Assembly: GCA_023411215.1 (NCBI GenBank)
Contig: JAEYOY010000083.1
Span: 1-64,000, forward strand
Direction of reading: 5' to 3'
DNA length: 64,000 nt
Source of the DNA: Bacillota bacterium
GTDB lineage: Bacteria > Bacillota > Clostridia > Lachnospirales > Lachnospiraceae
The notes under the pieces are model-generated. The model worked only from the letters and a program-made list of their open reading frames with translations, did no database searches and was not told the origin of the DNA. The translations under genes and the position numbers were made by a program. This document shows, one piece after another, positions 53,963-63,240 of this stretch; position 1 is the first letter of the stretch; the number at the start of each line of letters is the position of its first letter.

Positions 53963-54760
53963 TTAAAGCATCACAGCCAGATAGAATACAATCGGCGCGG
54001 TAAAAATAATACTGTCGAAGCGGTCAAGGATGCCGCCGTGACCTGGAATTAAGGTTCCATAATCCTTAATATTATGATTACGCTTGATCGCAGAGGCAGC
54101 CAAATCTCCAATCTGGGAAATAACGCTGGAAACTGCTCCGATTACTGCAAAAATCAACTGGGGATTCTGTAATTCGGTAATATTGTTTCCAATGGCGGTT
54201 GCATAAAGAAATCCGATTAATGCGGCACCTGCTATTCCACCGATACAACCCTCCAGTGATTTCTTGGGGCTCAGCTTCGGAGCAAATTTATGCTTTCCAA
54301 AGAGTACCCCGACCGCATATGCACAGGTATCAGAGCCCCATGCTCCGATAAATATCAACCATACAATCCATGCACCATCCTCAAGAATACGAACCTGATA
54401 TATGTAGCTAAGCATGATACTAACATAGAAGAGACCAAAGAAAGAGACTGCAATCTGTTCCGTTGAGTATTTGGGGAAGCCAAAAACATATACAAACATT
54501 AATAACATTAAGAAAAAGATAAAAAGCATCATCTGATATTGGGGCAAATCAATATACAACAGAATATAAAAGCTCAAACCACAGATGTATCCTAAAATAC
54601 CAGGTAAAGAACGATGTACATTGACTATTTTATAAAGCTCATACAATCCTATCATTGATATTACCAACAGCACTCCAAAAAGTAAGTCACCTCCCAGAAT
54701 AACTACTGCAATCGTAATCGCTAATAAAACAATTCCGCTGATTAATCTTGTCCTAAACAT
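53963..54760 (-). CDS. cdsA: Phosphatidate cytidylyltransferase
   Basis: A 265-residue membrane enzyme that makes CDP-diacylglycerol for phospholipids. About seven hydrophobic segments and the C-terminal signature SVISQIGDLAASAIKRNHNIKDYGTLIPGHGGILDRFDSI, preceded by KLSPKKSLEGCIGGI. ATG 54760 has GGGAGG; the five upstream codons are excluded. It lies between uppS and dxr, the usual order. Confidence 0.96.
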   Translation of the reverse strand: MFRTRLISGIVLLAITIAVVILGGDLLFGVLLVISMIGLYELYKIVNVHRSLPGILGYICGLSFYILLYIDLPQYQMMLFIFFLMLLMFVYVFGFPKYSTEQIAVSFFGLFYVSIMLSYIYQVRILEDGAWIVWLIFIGAWGSDTCAYAVGVLFGKHKFAPKLSPKKSLEGCIGGIAGAALIGFLYATAIGNNITELQNPQLIFAVIGAVSSVISQIGDLAASAIKRNHNIKDYGTLIPGHGGILDRFDSIIFTAPIVFYLAVML

Positions 54761-54882
54761 CGTATATCCTCCCATGCCGCTTCTTTCCTGCAGCTTATAT
54801 ATTCCAATTCCACCTGATGTAAAGCCAGTTCTGTGTATGTGAAGGCACGAACCTAAATTGTATGACTTAATACTTTACTGGT

Positions 54883-55599
54883 TTATGATAAACCTCCGAA
54901 TTTTCTGGTTCGGTTACTATAATATTCCACTGCCTTAATCAGTTCTGCCTTATTAAAATCCGGCCAAAGCACATCCGGAAAATAGAACTCGGTATACGCA
55001 AGCTGCCAAAGCAGGAAATTCGAAAGTCTCTGTTCTCCGCTGGTACGAATGAGCAAATCCGGATCTGGTATACCATTTGTATCCAGATATTGTTCAAACA
55101 TTGCTTCATCTATATGATCAATTTCTGTTTTATTCGATTTTATATCCTGGGCCAGTGCCTTTGCCGCTCTTATAAGCTCATCTCTACCGCCGTAGTTAAT
55201 GGCAACCTGAAATTTTAGTCCTGTATTATTCTTTGAGGCTTCCTCCAGGACTGCTATACTTCTCCTCAAATTCTCCGGTAATTTTGAAGTATCACCAATG
55301 ATACGAACCCGCATATTATTCTTAGTACTAGTCTTAACACTTGTCTCGAGATAGGTTGCCAGAAGCTTCATTAAAGCCTCTACCTCTTCCTGCGGCCGTA
55401 CCCAGTTTTCAGTAGAGAAAGCATACACCGTAAGATATTCAATTCCCATTTTATAAGCTTCTTCGCAGATTTTTTCCACGTTCTTACTACCCTGGGTATG
55501 CCCATAATTTCTTGGCATTCTTTTCTTCTTAGCCCAACGGCCGTTACCATCCATAATAATTGCCACATGCTTCGGTACGTTCAACTCATTTTCCTGCAT
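54883..55599 (-). CDS. uppS: Undecaprenyl pyrophosphate synthase (isoprenyl transferase)
   Basis: A 238-residue cis-prenyltransferase that makes the C55 carrier lipid used for peptidoglycan and for the glycan locus in this window. Motifs: HVAIIMDGNGRWAKKKRMPRNYGHTQG with the catalytic Asp, LTVYAFSTENWVRPQEEVEALM, INYGGRDELIRA and PDLLIRTSGEQRLSNFLLWQLAYTEFYF. It lies after frr, separated by a 180-bp gap holding a long hairpin. Confidence 0.97.
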   Translation of the reverse strand: MQENELNVPKHVAIIMDGNGRWAKKKRMPRNYGHTQGSKNVEKICEEAYKMGIEYLTVYAFSTENWVRPQEEVEALMKLLATYLETSVKTSTKNNMRVRIIGDTSKLPENLRRSIAVLEEASKNNTGLKFQVAINYGGRDELIRAAKALAQDIKSNKTEIDHIDEAMFEQYLDTNGIPDPDLLIRTSGEQRLSNFLLWQLAYTEFYFPDVLWPDFNKAELIKAVEYYSNRTRKFGGLS

Positions 55600-55640
55600 C
55601 CGTCTTCTCCTATTCTAACCAACCAAACCATGAATAATAA

Positions 55641-55708
55641 GGGTGTTTCAAAAGAAGACTTTATTCATCCTCACTCCGCTTGTCATGAATAAAACTTTTG
55701 AAACACCC
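55641..55708. repeat. Long perfect hairpin between frr and uppS
   Basis: Outer stem GGGTGTTTCAAAAG/CTTTTGAAACACCC (14 bp, perfect; 55641-55654 and 55695-55708), an internal loop, then inner stem TTTATTCAT/ATGAATAAA (9 bp) with a 16-nt loop. On neither strand does a real U-run follow. Flanks are only weakly similar (AATAA/TAAAA). It may be a small MITE with IS-like ends or an RNA stability/processing site inside the operon. Confidence 0.65.
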
Positions 55709-55780
55709 TAAAAATACACTAATATATATACATCTTAAGTTCCTACTGTAATTCTTTCAAAGGTTTTACTATTTTATCCT

Positions 55781-56335
55781 TTAGACAGTAAGAATTTCCT
55801 TTGATTTGTCTTCCATGATACGATCGATTTCAGCAATATAATGATCGGTAACCTTTTGAACATTGTCCTCAAGGTGTTTGAACTCATCCTCAGAGATTTC
55901 ACTTGCTTTATTCTGCTTCTTAAATAGCTCGTTCGCATCTCTTCTGATGTTTCTTACAGCAACCTTAGCATTCTCTGCTTTTTTCTTAACGTCCTTCACA
56001 AGCTCTTTTCTTCTTTCCTCGGTAAGCTCAGGAAATACAAGACGAATAATCTTTCCGTCATTGCTAGGTGTTAAGCCTAAGTCTGAATTAATGATCGCTT
56101 TCTCAATCTCTCTGATTAGCTTACTTTCCCATGGCTGTATCTGAATTACTCGTGCCTCAGGAACAGAAACATTAGCTACAGACTGTAATGCGGAAGGCTG
56201 TCCATAATAATCCACTCTGAGTTTATCTAAAAGATGAGGATTTGCTCTGCCCGCACGGATTGTGGAATACTCTTCTTTTAATGCTTCCACCGTTTTTACC
56301 ATTTTTGTACTGAATTGTTCTAGCTTTGCATCCAT
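55781..56335 (-). CDS. frr: Ribosome recycling factor
   Basis: A 184-residue RRF that splits ribosomes after termination with EF-G. The sequence is typical throughout: TIRAGRANPHLLDKLRVDYYGQPSALQSVANVSVPEARVIQIQPWE, IEKAIINSDLGLTPSNDGKIIRLVFPELTEERRKELVK, VRNIRRDANELFKK. ATG 56335 is chosen because GGAGGG is six bases before; the ATG at 56341 is too close. Just after pyrH in the usual order. Confidence 0.97.
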   Translation of the reverse strand: MDAKLEQFSTKMVKTVEALKEEYSTIRAGRANPHLLDKLRVDYYGQPSALQSVANVSVPEARVIQIQPWESKLIREIEKAIINSDLGLTPSNDGKIIRLVFPELTEERRKELVKDVKKKAENAKVAVRNIRRDANELFKKQNKASEISEDEFKHLEDNVQKVTDHYIAEIDRIMEDKSKEILTV

Positions 56336-56366
56336 TTTCATCCCTCCATTATATTAATAATTTATC

Positions 56367-57071
56367 CTATATCGTCATTCTGGTACCATTAGATAGGCCC
56401 ATAGCAGCCTTAACAATACTCTCCTCTTCGGACAAACCGAATAAGAGAATCGGCATACTATTCTCAATACACAGCACTGTCGCTGTCATATCCACAACTC
56501 CAAGCTTCTTATCAAGAACATCTTGTAAAGCGATCTCAGAGAATTTCTTTGCATCTGGATTCTTCTTTGGATCACTGTCATATACTCCATCTACCTCTTT
56601 TGCCATTAGAATGATATCGCAATCTAATTCTACAGCACGAAGAACCGTAGCCGTATCCGTCGAGAAATAAGGATGCCCTGTTCCTCCAGCTAAGAAAGCT
56701 ACACCATCTTGATTCATGAACTCGGTAACTTTATCCTTAGAGAATAATTCTGTCATGCTGCCACATGCAAACGGAGTATAAACCTTTGTCTTCATTCCGA
56801 CATAACGAAAAATCTCCGATACATAGATACAATTCATAACCGTTGCCAGTATTCCGATCTGATCTGCTTTTGTACGATCAATCGTCTCACTGGTTCTTCC
56901 TCTCCAGAAGTTACCTCCACCGATGACTATACTAACCTGAATTCCATCGTCAACTAATTGCTTTACCTGCTTCGCTACACCGATGCAGGTCTCCTCGCAA
57001 AAACCGGTCTTCTTATCTCCTGCTAAGGCTTCTCCGCTTAATTTAAGCAGAACTCTTTCATAACTTTTCAT
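56367..57071 (-). CDS. pyrH: UMP kinase
   Basis: A 234-residue amino-acid-kinase-fold enzyme making UDP from UMP. Motifs: RVLLKLSGEALAGDKKTGF, VSIVIGGGNFWRG, IGILATVMNCIYVSEIF, VAFLAGGTGHPYFSTDTATVLRAVELDCDIILMAKEVDGVYDSDPKKN. It is the first gene of the pyrH-frr-uppS-cdsA-dxr-rseP-ispG-polC series. The ribosome site GGAAGGAA is rather distant. Confidence 0.97.
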   Translation of the reverse strand: MKSYERVLLKLSGEALAGDKKTGFCEETCIGVAKQVKQLVDDGIQVSIVIGGGNFWRGRTSETIDRTKADQIGILATVMNCIYVSEIFRYVGMKTKVYTPFACGSMTELFSKDKVTEFMNQDGVAFLAGGTGHPYFSTDTATVLRAVELDCDIILMAKEVDGVYDSDPKKNPDAKKFSEIALQDVLDKKLGVVDMTATVLCIENSMPILLFGLSEEESIVKAAMGLSNGTRMTI

Positions 57072-57397
57072 ACTAACTTTATATTCCTTCCCATTGTGTT
57101 AGCTTATGCCTTGGAAGACACAGGCACAAAACTCCTCTGTGAACGCTGCCAAAGCACCGTGAATTAGGTTTGTAGCATAAATAGTACCTCGAACAGTAAA
57201 TCTGATACTACCGATTATGACCAACTAAATTGTGTCAAAATCACATACAAAACATTCTATAATAATTTACCACAAAACATTTCGTATTACCAGACCAAAT
57301 TAGAGAAATATATACAGTCTATCATCCACGGATATCTGGACGTTCAGAAACACAATTGTAGCATTCACTTATAAGTATAACATTCTTCCCTAGTTGA
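57072..57397. other. Leader region upstream of pyrH
   Basis: About 325 bp, probably holding the promoter for the pyrH-polC operon. A perfect TTGACA hexamer lies on the minus strand at about 57234-57239 but without a convincing -10 at proper distance. No gene or clear terminator is seen. Confidence 0.35.
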
Positions 57398-58261
57398 TTA
57401 TTCAAAGATATTATCTACATCAACGGAGGAGTAGCTTAAGGAGCAGAAGCCCTCAATTACCGCACCATTATTAATCTGGACAGATTTTGCTTTAATATTA
57501 CCCTTGATAATCGCAGTGGAATCAATCACGATAGGGCCATTCACATCAACTTCACCCTTAATCGCACCAGCTATGACGCCTGAAGTAGCTACAATATCGC
57601 CAATAATTACTGTGCCAAGACCAACCTTAACACTACCCTCACTGGTAATACTGCCCTCCAAACGTTCCGTATTTACATAAACCTCAGCAGCGGAGGAATT
57701 ACCTACAATTTTACCAGTAATAGATAATTTACCTAAGCATTCTACATCACCAGTGATTGTACCGTTAACCTCCAGAGAGCCATCGGAAGAAATACTTCCA
57801 TTAATTGTAGTGCCCTTCGTTATTACTGTTACCTCATCGTCATTCGCAATAGCAGTGGAACGTAATTTTGGCATTAAGTTTTCTTTCGTATCAGCCTTTT
57901 CTGCTTCCTCATCTGCATTTAAAGCCTCCAATAACTCAAGATCCACATTATCATCCATGTTTTCGCCCTCTTCTTCCTCTAATTCTAATGTATTTTCTTC
58001 AAAATCAGTCTCCTTCGGTTCTTCGGTAAGATCGTCCTCCAATAGAACCTCATCGTCCAGACTCTCTGTCTCCTCGCCGGCAAATTCCTCCAGCCATACC
58101 TTCATTCTCTCGCTATCCGACATCTCCACCGAACTATTTTCGTCCGTATCTAACGTATTCACGAGTTGATCATGTGTTTCCTCTTTACCAGCTTCCTCCT
58201 CTGGCAATAATTCATTTACTGCCTGTGATAAATCCTCTTTAAAATCTTTAAAAAAACCCAT
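57398..58261 (-). CDS. Bactofilin-like polymer-forming protein
   Basis: A 287-residue protein. Residues 1-135 are very acidic and disordered-looking (long Glu/Asp runs), with a short amphipathic start MGFFKDFKEDL. Residues 140-280 form a beta-helix of repeated turns typical of bactofilin (DUF583): TKGTTINGSISSDGSLEVNGTITGDVECLGKLSITGKIVG, VKVGLGTVIIGDIVA, VNGPIVIDSTAIIKGNIKAKSVQINNG. Bactofilins make filaments that localise wall enzymes. The deacetylase gene just upstream may be a partner. The acidic half is longer than usual. Confidence 0.85.
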   Translation of the reverse strand: MGFFKDFKEDLSQAVNELLPEEEAGKEETHDQLVNTLDTDENSSVEMSDSERMKVWLEEFAGEETESLDDEVLLEDDLTEEPKETDFEENTLELEEEEGENMDDNVDLELLEALNADEEAEKADTKENLMPKLRSTAIANDDEVTVITKGTTINGSISSDGSLEVNGTITGDVECLGKLSITGKIVGNSSAAEVYVNTERLEGSITSEGSVKVGLGTVIIGDIVATSGVIAGAIKGEVDVNGPIVIDSTAIIKGNIKAKSVQINNGAVIEGFCSLSYSSVDVDNIFE

Positions 58262-58289
58262 TCGTTAAATACCTCCCTGTTTCTTGGTT

Positions 58290-59411
58290 TTATTTGATTG
58301 TAGCGGCTTTAATCATTTGAACTGGCTTGACATCCTTATCTAAGGGCAGAATTTGCGCTCCACCTGATATTAATTTATCCAACAAGCCGGGTAATGAATC
58401 TACCGTGGTTTTCTTCGTTTGCGCATCATGTAGGAGAACGATAGAAGTATCCTTGAAAGCTACGCCATCAAGAACATTTTGAATTAATTGCTTCTTCGTA
58501 TATGTAACCCCTGTCGCATCTCCGTTTAATACATTCCAATCAAAATATACAATTTCAGCTTCATTCAGGTAACGAATGAAATCCTCCATCCCATTCTTAT
58601 TGACCATATTGTCACTTCCACCGGGAAATCGGTAAATGGAAGGCTTGTTCCCAGTAGTATCATATAACAATTCCCATAGTTTTGTAAAGTCCTTCACAAA
58701 ATCTTCTACGGAATTGTATATTTCAGAATATCGGTGTGAATAGGAATGCAATCCCAGGGTGTGACCTTCATCTACAATTCTTTGATATAGCTCCTTCGAT
58801 TGATTGTCGGTCTTACCTACTACAAAAAAGGTTGCTTTAACCTGATACTCTGCAAGAATATCCAGTATCTCACCGGTGTATATACTTGGACCGTCATCAA
58901 AGGTTAGATATACCTTCTTATCCTGATATTTCCCCACCTTTTGATCGATTTTCTTAGGAGCTGGCTCCATTGTCTCAACGGCTTTATTTTCTTCGTCTTG
59001 TGATTGCTCCTCTTCCTGAGTCACTATCCCTTCTACATTACTTACCTTCTCTTCCGCCTGTTCCCAAACGGCAGGCTCTTCTGTCGAATTGGGTGACGTT
59101 TCTTCTCCCACATCCGATATCGTATGTCCGTAGGAATCAACCGCTTCGGTTGCTTCTATCTCTGCTGCTAAGGCGTAGCCTTCACCGCCTTGCCTACTAT
59201 AGCTTAAGTCATATTGGCTATGTAAGCTAAGCAGATCATTGACCTGATTCTGTAGCCTGTTCACCCGTAAGCCTAAAATAATACAGCAAATTGTCGGTAA
59301 AATAAGAAGGATCATGACTAGGATAACAATTGCTGTTTTTATTTGATTTACTCGTTTTCTTCTATCTTTACAACCCACGTTGTCTGTCTCAATATTTGAA
59401 TTACTACTCAT
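58290..59411 (-). CDS. Membrane-anchored polysaccharide deacetylase (NodB fold)
   Basis: A 373-residue protein. One membrane anchor (about 25-50, AIVILVMILLILPTICCIILGL), a coiled and acidic stem (to about 160), then the NodB domain: KVYLTFDDGPSIYTGEIL (catalytic Asp and metal Asp), HTLGLHSYSHRYSEIYNS (metal His pair), YRFPGGSDN and TSIVLLHDAQTKKTTVDSLPGLL (motif 5 His). It should remove N-acetyl groups from peptidoglycan or another surface glycan. ATG 59411 has AGGAG upstream. Co-directional with the bactofilin gene, 28 bp away. Confidence 0.92.
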   Translation of the reverse strand: MSSNSNIETDNVGCKDRRKRVNQIKTAIVILVMILLILPTICCIILGLRVNRLQNQVNDLLSLHSQYDLSYSRQGGEGYALAAEIEATEAVDSYGHTISDVGEETSPNSTEEPAVWEQAEEKVSNVEGIVTQEEEQSQDEENKAVETMEPAPKKIDQKVGKYQDKKVYLTFDDGPSIYTGEILDILAEYQVKATFFVVGKTDNQSKELYQRIVDEGHTLGLHSYSHRYSEIYNSVEDFVKDFTKLWELLYDTTGNKPSIYRFPGGSDNMVNKNGMEDFIRYLNEAEIVYFDWNVLNGDATGVTYTKKQLIQNVLDGVAFKDTSIVLLHDAQTKKTTVDSLPGLLDKLISGGAQILPLDKDVKPVQMIKAATIK

Positions 59412-59558
59412 ATCATCTCCTGGCAAAACCTCACCCCTACTGTCTCATATTCCTCTAAACAATTCTATCACATCTTGTATAGAAAAAAAACTGATTTTCA
59501 AAAAATTAGACAAAAAGGTAATCAGCATGAAGTAGGCAATAACCTTTCATAAGTGAGC

Positions 59559-60431
59559 TTAACTCTGATCATTTAATAGCTTGCGATATGCATAAATCGT
59601 ATCCTTCTCCATGAAGCCCATTCTAGAATACAGGCGAAATGCACCATCGTTATCTACACGAACGTTAATACATATTTCACCAACCTCCATCTGCTCCAGA
59701 TTATTGATCGCTTTCTGAAGCAGCAGACTACCGTAACCTTTCCCTCTCTCCCCGTCACTCACATGAAGAAGTATTATCTCACCAACTGTCTTGTCGGAGG
59801 TCACTTCATAGAAGACATATCCTTTCACTTGGCCTTCATGATGCAAAATTAACAGTTCGTTATTATCTGACCGCTCTTCAATCAGCTCGTCCAGGGTATA
59901 AAATACTCCCTTTGGATGAACCAAGGCCAGACCCTCTTTATCCATTGACGTAAAGGGCCGGATATCCATCGCGCCCAGATTGGCGTTATGTTGTTTTAAA
60001 ATTGCACCCTTTTTATTTGAATACAGCATTGTACGCTCTGCATTATAAAGTTCAAATTCATGCTTCTCACACCACCGCCTGCACAATTCATTACTTTCAT
60101 AGAAAGCAATTTTTACCTCTTTCATATCTTCAGGCATATCCTTTAAGCAACACTCATACAACAGATCGGAATATTTATCGAAATATCTAGGAAGAACAAT
60201 CGGTCCGAGGAGTCTAACAACCCTTTGCTCGATGGAGAGATAAGTTCCCATACACCCAACAATCTGCCCTTCTTCCAAGCATAGGTAAAAGCTTTCTTTA
60301 TTAAACTTCACTAACTCTTCATCATTATCCGGAAGCCATGCAATGTAACATTCCTTCTTCCGGTTGTGAATAGATAAAAACTCAAGTAAATCCTCTTCGT
60401 ACTCCTTCGTTATTTTGCTAATCATAATCAT
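59559..60431 (-). CDS. GNAT-family acetyltransferase, probably two GNAT domains
   Basis: A 290-residue protein. The C-terminal half is a clear GNAT: GYVFYEVTSDKTVGEIILLHVSDGERGKGYGSLLLQKAINNLEQMEVGEICINVRVDNDGAFRLYSRMGF with the acetyl-CoA loop RGKGYGS. The N-terminal half (about 1-140, with CMGTYLSIEQRVVRLLGPIVLPRYF) looks like a degenerate second GNAT fold. Acceptor unknown. ATG 60431 follows GGGGG; the ATG two codons on (60425) is also possible. Confidence 0.82.
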   Translation of the reverse strand: MIMISKITKEYEEDLLEFLSIHNRKKECYIAWLPDNDEELVKFNKESFYLCLEEGQIVGCMGTYLSIEQRVVRLLGPIVLPRYFDKYSDLLYECCLKDMPEDMKEVKIAFYESNELCRRWCEKHEFELYNAERTMLYSNKKGAILKQHNANLGAMDIRPFTSMDKEGLALVHPKGVFYTLDELIEERSDNNELLILHHEGQVKGYVFYEVTSDKTVGEIILLHVSDGERGKGYGSLLLQKAINNLEQMEVGEICINVRVDNDGAFRLYSRMGFMEKDTIYAYRKLLNDQS

Positions 60432-60952
60432 AATACCCCCACAAAGCTTGATGCAATCATCATACAATAATTCTTATTATGATTCCAGTATATCTTAGTG
60501 ATAAAGCGTGAGTATTTCATTGATTAAAAAAGTATTTTTAACTTAACTTTTTATATCTATAATCCTATGTAAATATTAATAAATTAAAAAGGAACCCTTA
60601 TTTCAGGATTCATTCATCAATAGTACTAATGTATTTTATGAAAGCCTGTAATCCATTGAAAACATTGGATATACAGGCTTTTATAACATTATTGTTAAAT
60701 ATAATTACTTATCCATCTGCTATGCTAGGCTTCCCATTGAGATTTGCTTCGCAAACTCAACTGAAGTTGCTCATTTACTCCAATTTAGGCTTTCGTTAAA
60801 GAGTGTTCACTATTTTGTATTTACTCTAGACAGAAGGCAAACAGTCTCCACATGGGTCGAGTGGTCAGTCTTTATTGTATTTTCTGTGAAATAGTAGCTC
60901 TCAGCAATAGAACTAATGGAAGTTCCGGTCCTGAATTCATAATGAATAACTT
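60432..60952. other. Gap between GNAT and TRAP binding protein genes
   Basis: About 520 bp without a gene. A long imperfect stem AAAGCCTGTA..ATCCA / TGGAT..TACAGGCTTT (60641-60681) has T-rich flanks and could end transcription from either side. A second bulged hairpin TTGAG..TTTGC/GCAAACTCAA lies at about 60738-60762. No further feature seen. Confidence 0.45.
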
Positions 60953-61957
60953 CTATTCCTCCAATATCTTTTCAATCAGTTCTTGGTTCTCTCCACCATA
61001 TTCTTTATAAAGAGGTATCACTGCATCACAAAACTTCTGTATCTCTGCCTCACTCAATTCAATTACCATTACACCCGACTTCTCCGCAATTTTCCGTGAC
61101 TCTTTCTCCTGTTCTGTCCAGAGCTCTCTCTCATAAAGAGCTGATTCCATTGCACATTCCTTAATCACTTTCTGATCCTCCTCGGATAGCTTCTGCCAGG
61201 TTGCCTGAGAAACCATCTGAAGCTCCGGAATTCGGTTATGACCATCCAAAGTCATATATTGCGCTATTTTATAGTGTTCCGTAAAAGTATAGGAGGGCCA
61301 GTTGTTCTCCGCGCCATCAATTTCACCTGTTTCCAGCGCAGAAAATACATCCGCATAAGCCATTGTCACAGGAACCGCACCTAATGCCTTAATCAGTGCT
61401 TCCATCAGATCCGATTCCGCTACACGAATTCGTTTGCCCTTTATATCCTCCAGACAAGAGATCGGTTCTGTCGAGTAAAAATGCCGGGCTCCCGCATCAT
61501 ACCAGGACAATGCTATCATCCCATCATCCAGAGAGCTCATAAACTCCTGTCCTATCTCCCCGTCCAGTATTTTCCACATATGGTCCGAATCCCGGTATAG
61601 ATATGGTAGCTGGAGAACATTTATCTTGTCATTAAGTTGCCCTATTGTCATAATCGAGGCCCTGGCAAAATCTATTCCGCCATACTGGATCTGCTGAATC
61701 ACCGAGACTTCATCTCCCAGCACACCGCCAGCTTGAACTCTGATCTTGATCCTTCCCTGTGTACGCTCGTAAACCAGATCTGCAAACCGATAAGCCCCCA
61801 AAGTCGAAGGATATCCTTCCGGTTGATTCTCTGCATACGTAAACACATATTGTGGTACAACTTCTTCTTTTGTACTATCTTTCCCACAACCGCATCCCAG
61901 AAACAAGCTCGCGCTTATTATGCAAAGTCCAAATACCAGAATATTCTTTCTGATCAT
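60953..61957 (-). CDS. TRAP-transporter-type solute-binding lipoprotein (DctP family), orphan
   Basis: A 334-residue DctP-like binding protein. The lipoprotein signal has hydrophobic core LVFGLCIISASLFLGC with Cys near residue 22. The core shows FTYAENQPEGYPSTLGAYRFADLVYERTQGRIKIRV, LQLPYLYRDSDHMWKILDG, LEDIKGKRIRVAESDLMEALIKALGAVPVTMAYADVFSALETGEIDGAENNWPSY (the conserved Arg for carboxylate binding). No DctQ/DctM membrane genes follow in the window. It lies after the sugar ABC genes, so it may be a sensor partner or recruited binding protein; substrate is likely a sugar acid, by family. Confidence 0.88.
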   Translation of the reverse strand: MIRKNILVFGLCIISASLFLGCGCGKDSTKEEVVPQYVFTYAENQPEGYPSTLGAYRFADLVYERTQGRIKIRVQAGGVLGDEVSVIQQIQYGGIDFARASIMTIGQLNDKINVLQLPYLYRDSDHMWKILDGEIGQEFMSSLDDGMIALSWYDAGARHFYSTEPISCLEDIKGKRIRVAESDLMEALIKALGAVPVTMAYADVFSALETGEIDGAENNWPSYTFTEHYKIAQYMTLDGHNRIPELQMVSQATWQKLSEEDQKVIKECAMESALYERELWTEQEKESRKIAEKSGVMVIELSEAEIQKFCDAVIPLYKEYGGENQELIEKILEE

Positions 61958-62137
61958 ATAGTTATCCTCCCATCCGTGTAGCTGAAAGGAACACGCTATG
62001 CAACTTTCTTAAGGCGCCTGTTTAGGGGTATAATTCGCATGTACGTGTTCGCATTATCCTAATTTACTATTATGCAGATATACGCCAATACGCCTCCCGT
62101 AATGGGAAGCGCATTGACTATATATTTATTTACTTAT
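61958..62137. other. Gap with stable hairpin after the sugar binding protein gene
   Basis: Minus-strand CGCTTCCC/GGGAGGCG 8-bp stem with a 5-nt loop at about 62091-62111, with no U-run; it may protect the 3' end of the binding protein mRNA, a common way to make more binding protein. No gene. Confidence 0.4.
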
Positions 62138-63220
62138 TTACTTACCTGGATTGATAACACCCTGTACATCAGCAGAATCTACATTATCTTTATCTACTAA
62201 TATAACGCCGGTATCAATCGTCTTCTCAGCAACTGTATTACCGTTTGCTAATTCAAGAGCATTCCTTACGCCGTCATAACCCATGAAATACTGGCGCTGT
62301 ACTACGGATGATACATTATATTCTCCACTACGAATCATAGTCTCAATCTCTGAAGAGAAGTCAAATCCTACCATAGCTATATCAGTTCTCTTTGATTCAG
62401 TCAATCCGGTAACAAAACCTACAGTTGAACCATTGTTAGGTCCGAAAACACCCTTCAGGTTAGGATAGGTGGTCAGGAAGTCCTGACAGAAACCAACGGC
62501 CTTACTGATATCTCCATCATTTACCTTAATATCATCATTCATTACTGTCCAGCTAGCCGGTGCATTGGCTGTCCAATATTCATTGAAGCCTTTAACACGG
62601 TCGTTAATTGTCTGAGAACCGGTAGAACCAACCTGAATAGCAATGTTTGCCTCTTCTGTCTCAGAAAGCCCGGATTCCTTTAATCTGTTAAGTAACTCCT
62701 CTGCTGCTTTCTTACCTGCTTCTACATTGTTTGTTAATAAAGCAGCACTATAATTATCACTATTAATTACAGTATCAACCAGTACAACCGGTATACCTGA
62801 ATTATAAGCATCTGTAATCGGCGCATCAAGAGAAACGCTGTCTAATGGAGCAATCACAATACCGTCTGCCTGTGCAGAAACTGCGTTCTGTAACAGTGTC
62901 AGCTGACCCTCAATATCAGACTCCAGAGCGGTTCCGACAACTACTACCTTACATCCCAGGTCTTTTCCGGCCTGTTCAGCACCTGCCTGAAGTACACTCC
63001 AATATTGATTTCCCAATACCTTAACGATAACGTATATTGTTTTTTCACTGTTATCTGTAGTTGCAGTAGTATCCTTGCTACTGTCGGTAGTTGCACTCGG
63101 TGTAGTCTGGGTTGATGTGTTGTCGTCCGTACTTTTTTTAGTATCAGAGCTACCACATGCAGTGAATGCAGTCATAACCATAGTTACAACCATTAGTAAA
63201 GCTAAAAATCTTTTTCTCAT
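62138..63220 (-). CDS. Sugar ABC transporter substrate-binding lipoprotein (RbsB-like)
   Basis: A 360-residue family of periplasmic-binding-type I protein. Lipoprotein signal with lipobox FTAC (Cys near 22), then a Ser/Thr/Asp linker (23-62). The fold is seen in YVIVKVLGNQYWSVLQAGAEQAGKDLGCKVVVVG, LTLLQNAVSAQADGIVIAPLDSVSLDAPITDAYNSGIPVVLVDT and MVGFDFSSEIETMIRSGEYNVSSVVQRQYFMGYDGVRNALEL. It should bind a monosaccharide such as ribose, galactose or allose; which one cannot be told. AAGGAGG precedes the start. Directly after the permease gene. Confidence 0.92.
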   Translation of the reverse strand: MRKRFLALLMVVTMVMTAFTACGSSDTKKSTDDNTSTQTTPSATTDSSKDTTATTDNSEKTIYVIVKVLGNQYWSVLQAGAEQAGKDLGCKVVVVGTALESDIEGQLTLLQNAVSAQADGIVIAPLDSVSLDAPITDAYNSGIPVVLVDTVINSDNYSAALLTNNVEAGKKAAEELLNRLKESGLSETEEANIAIQVGSTGSQTINDRVKGFNEYWTANAPASWTVMNDDIKVNDGDISKAVGFCQDFLTTYPNLKGVFGPNNGSTVGFVTGLTESKRTDIAMVGFDFSSEIETMIRSGEYNVSSVVQRQYFMGYDGVRNALELANGNTVAEKTIDTGVILVDKDNVDSADVQGVINPGK

Positions 63221-63240
63221 ATTATGTTCCTCCTTATTTG

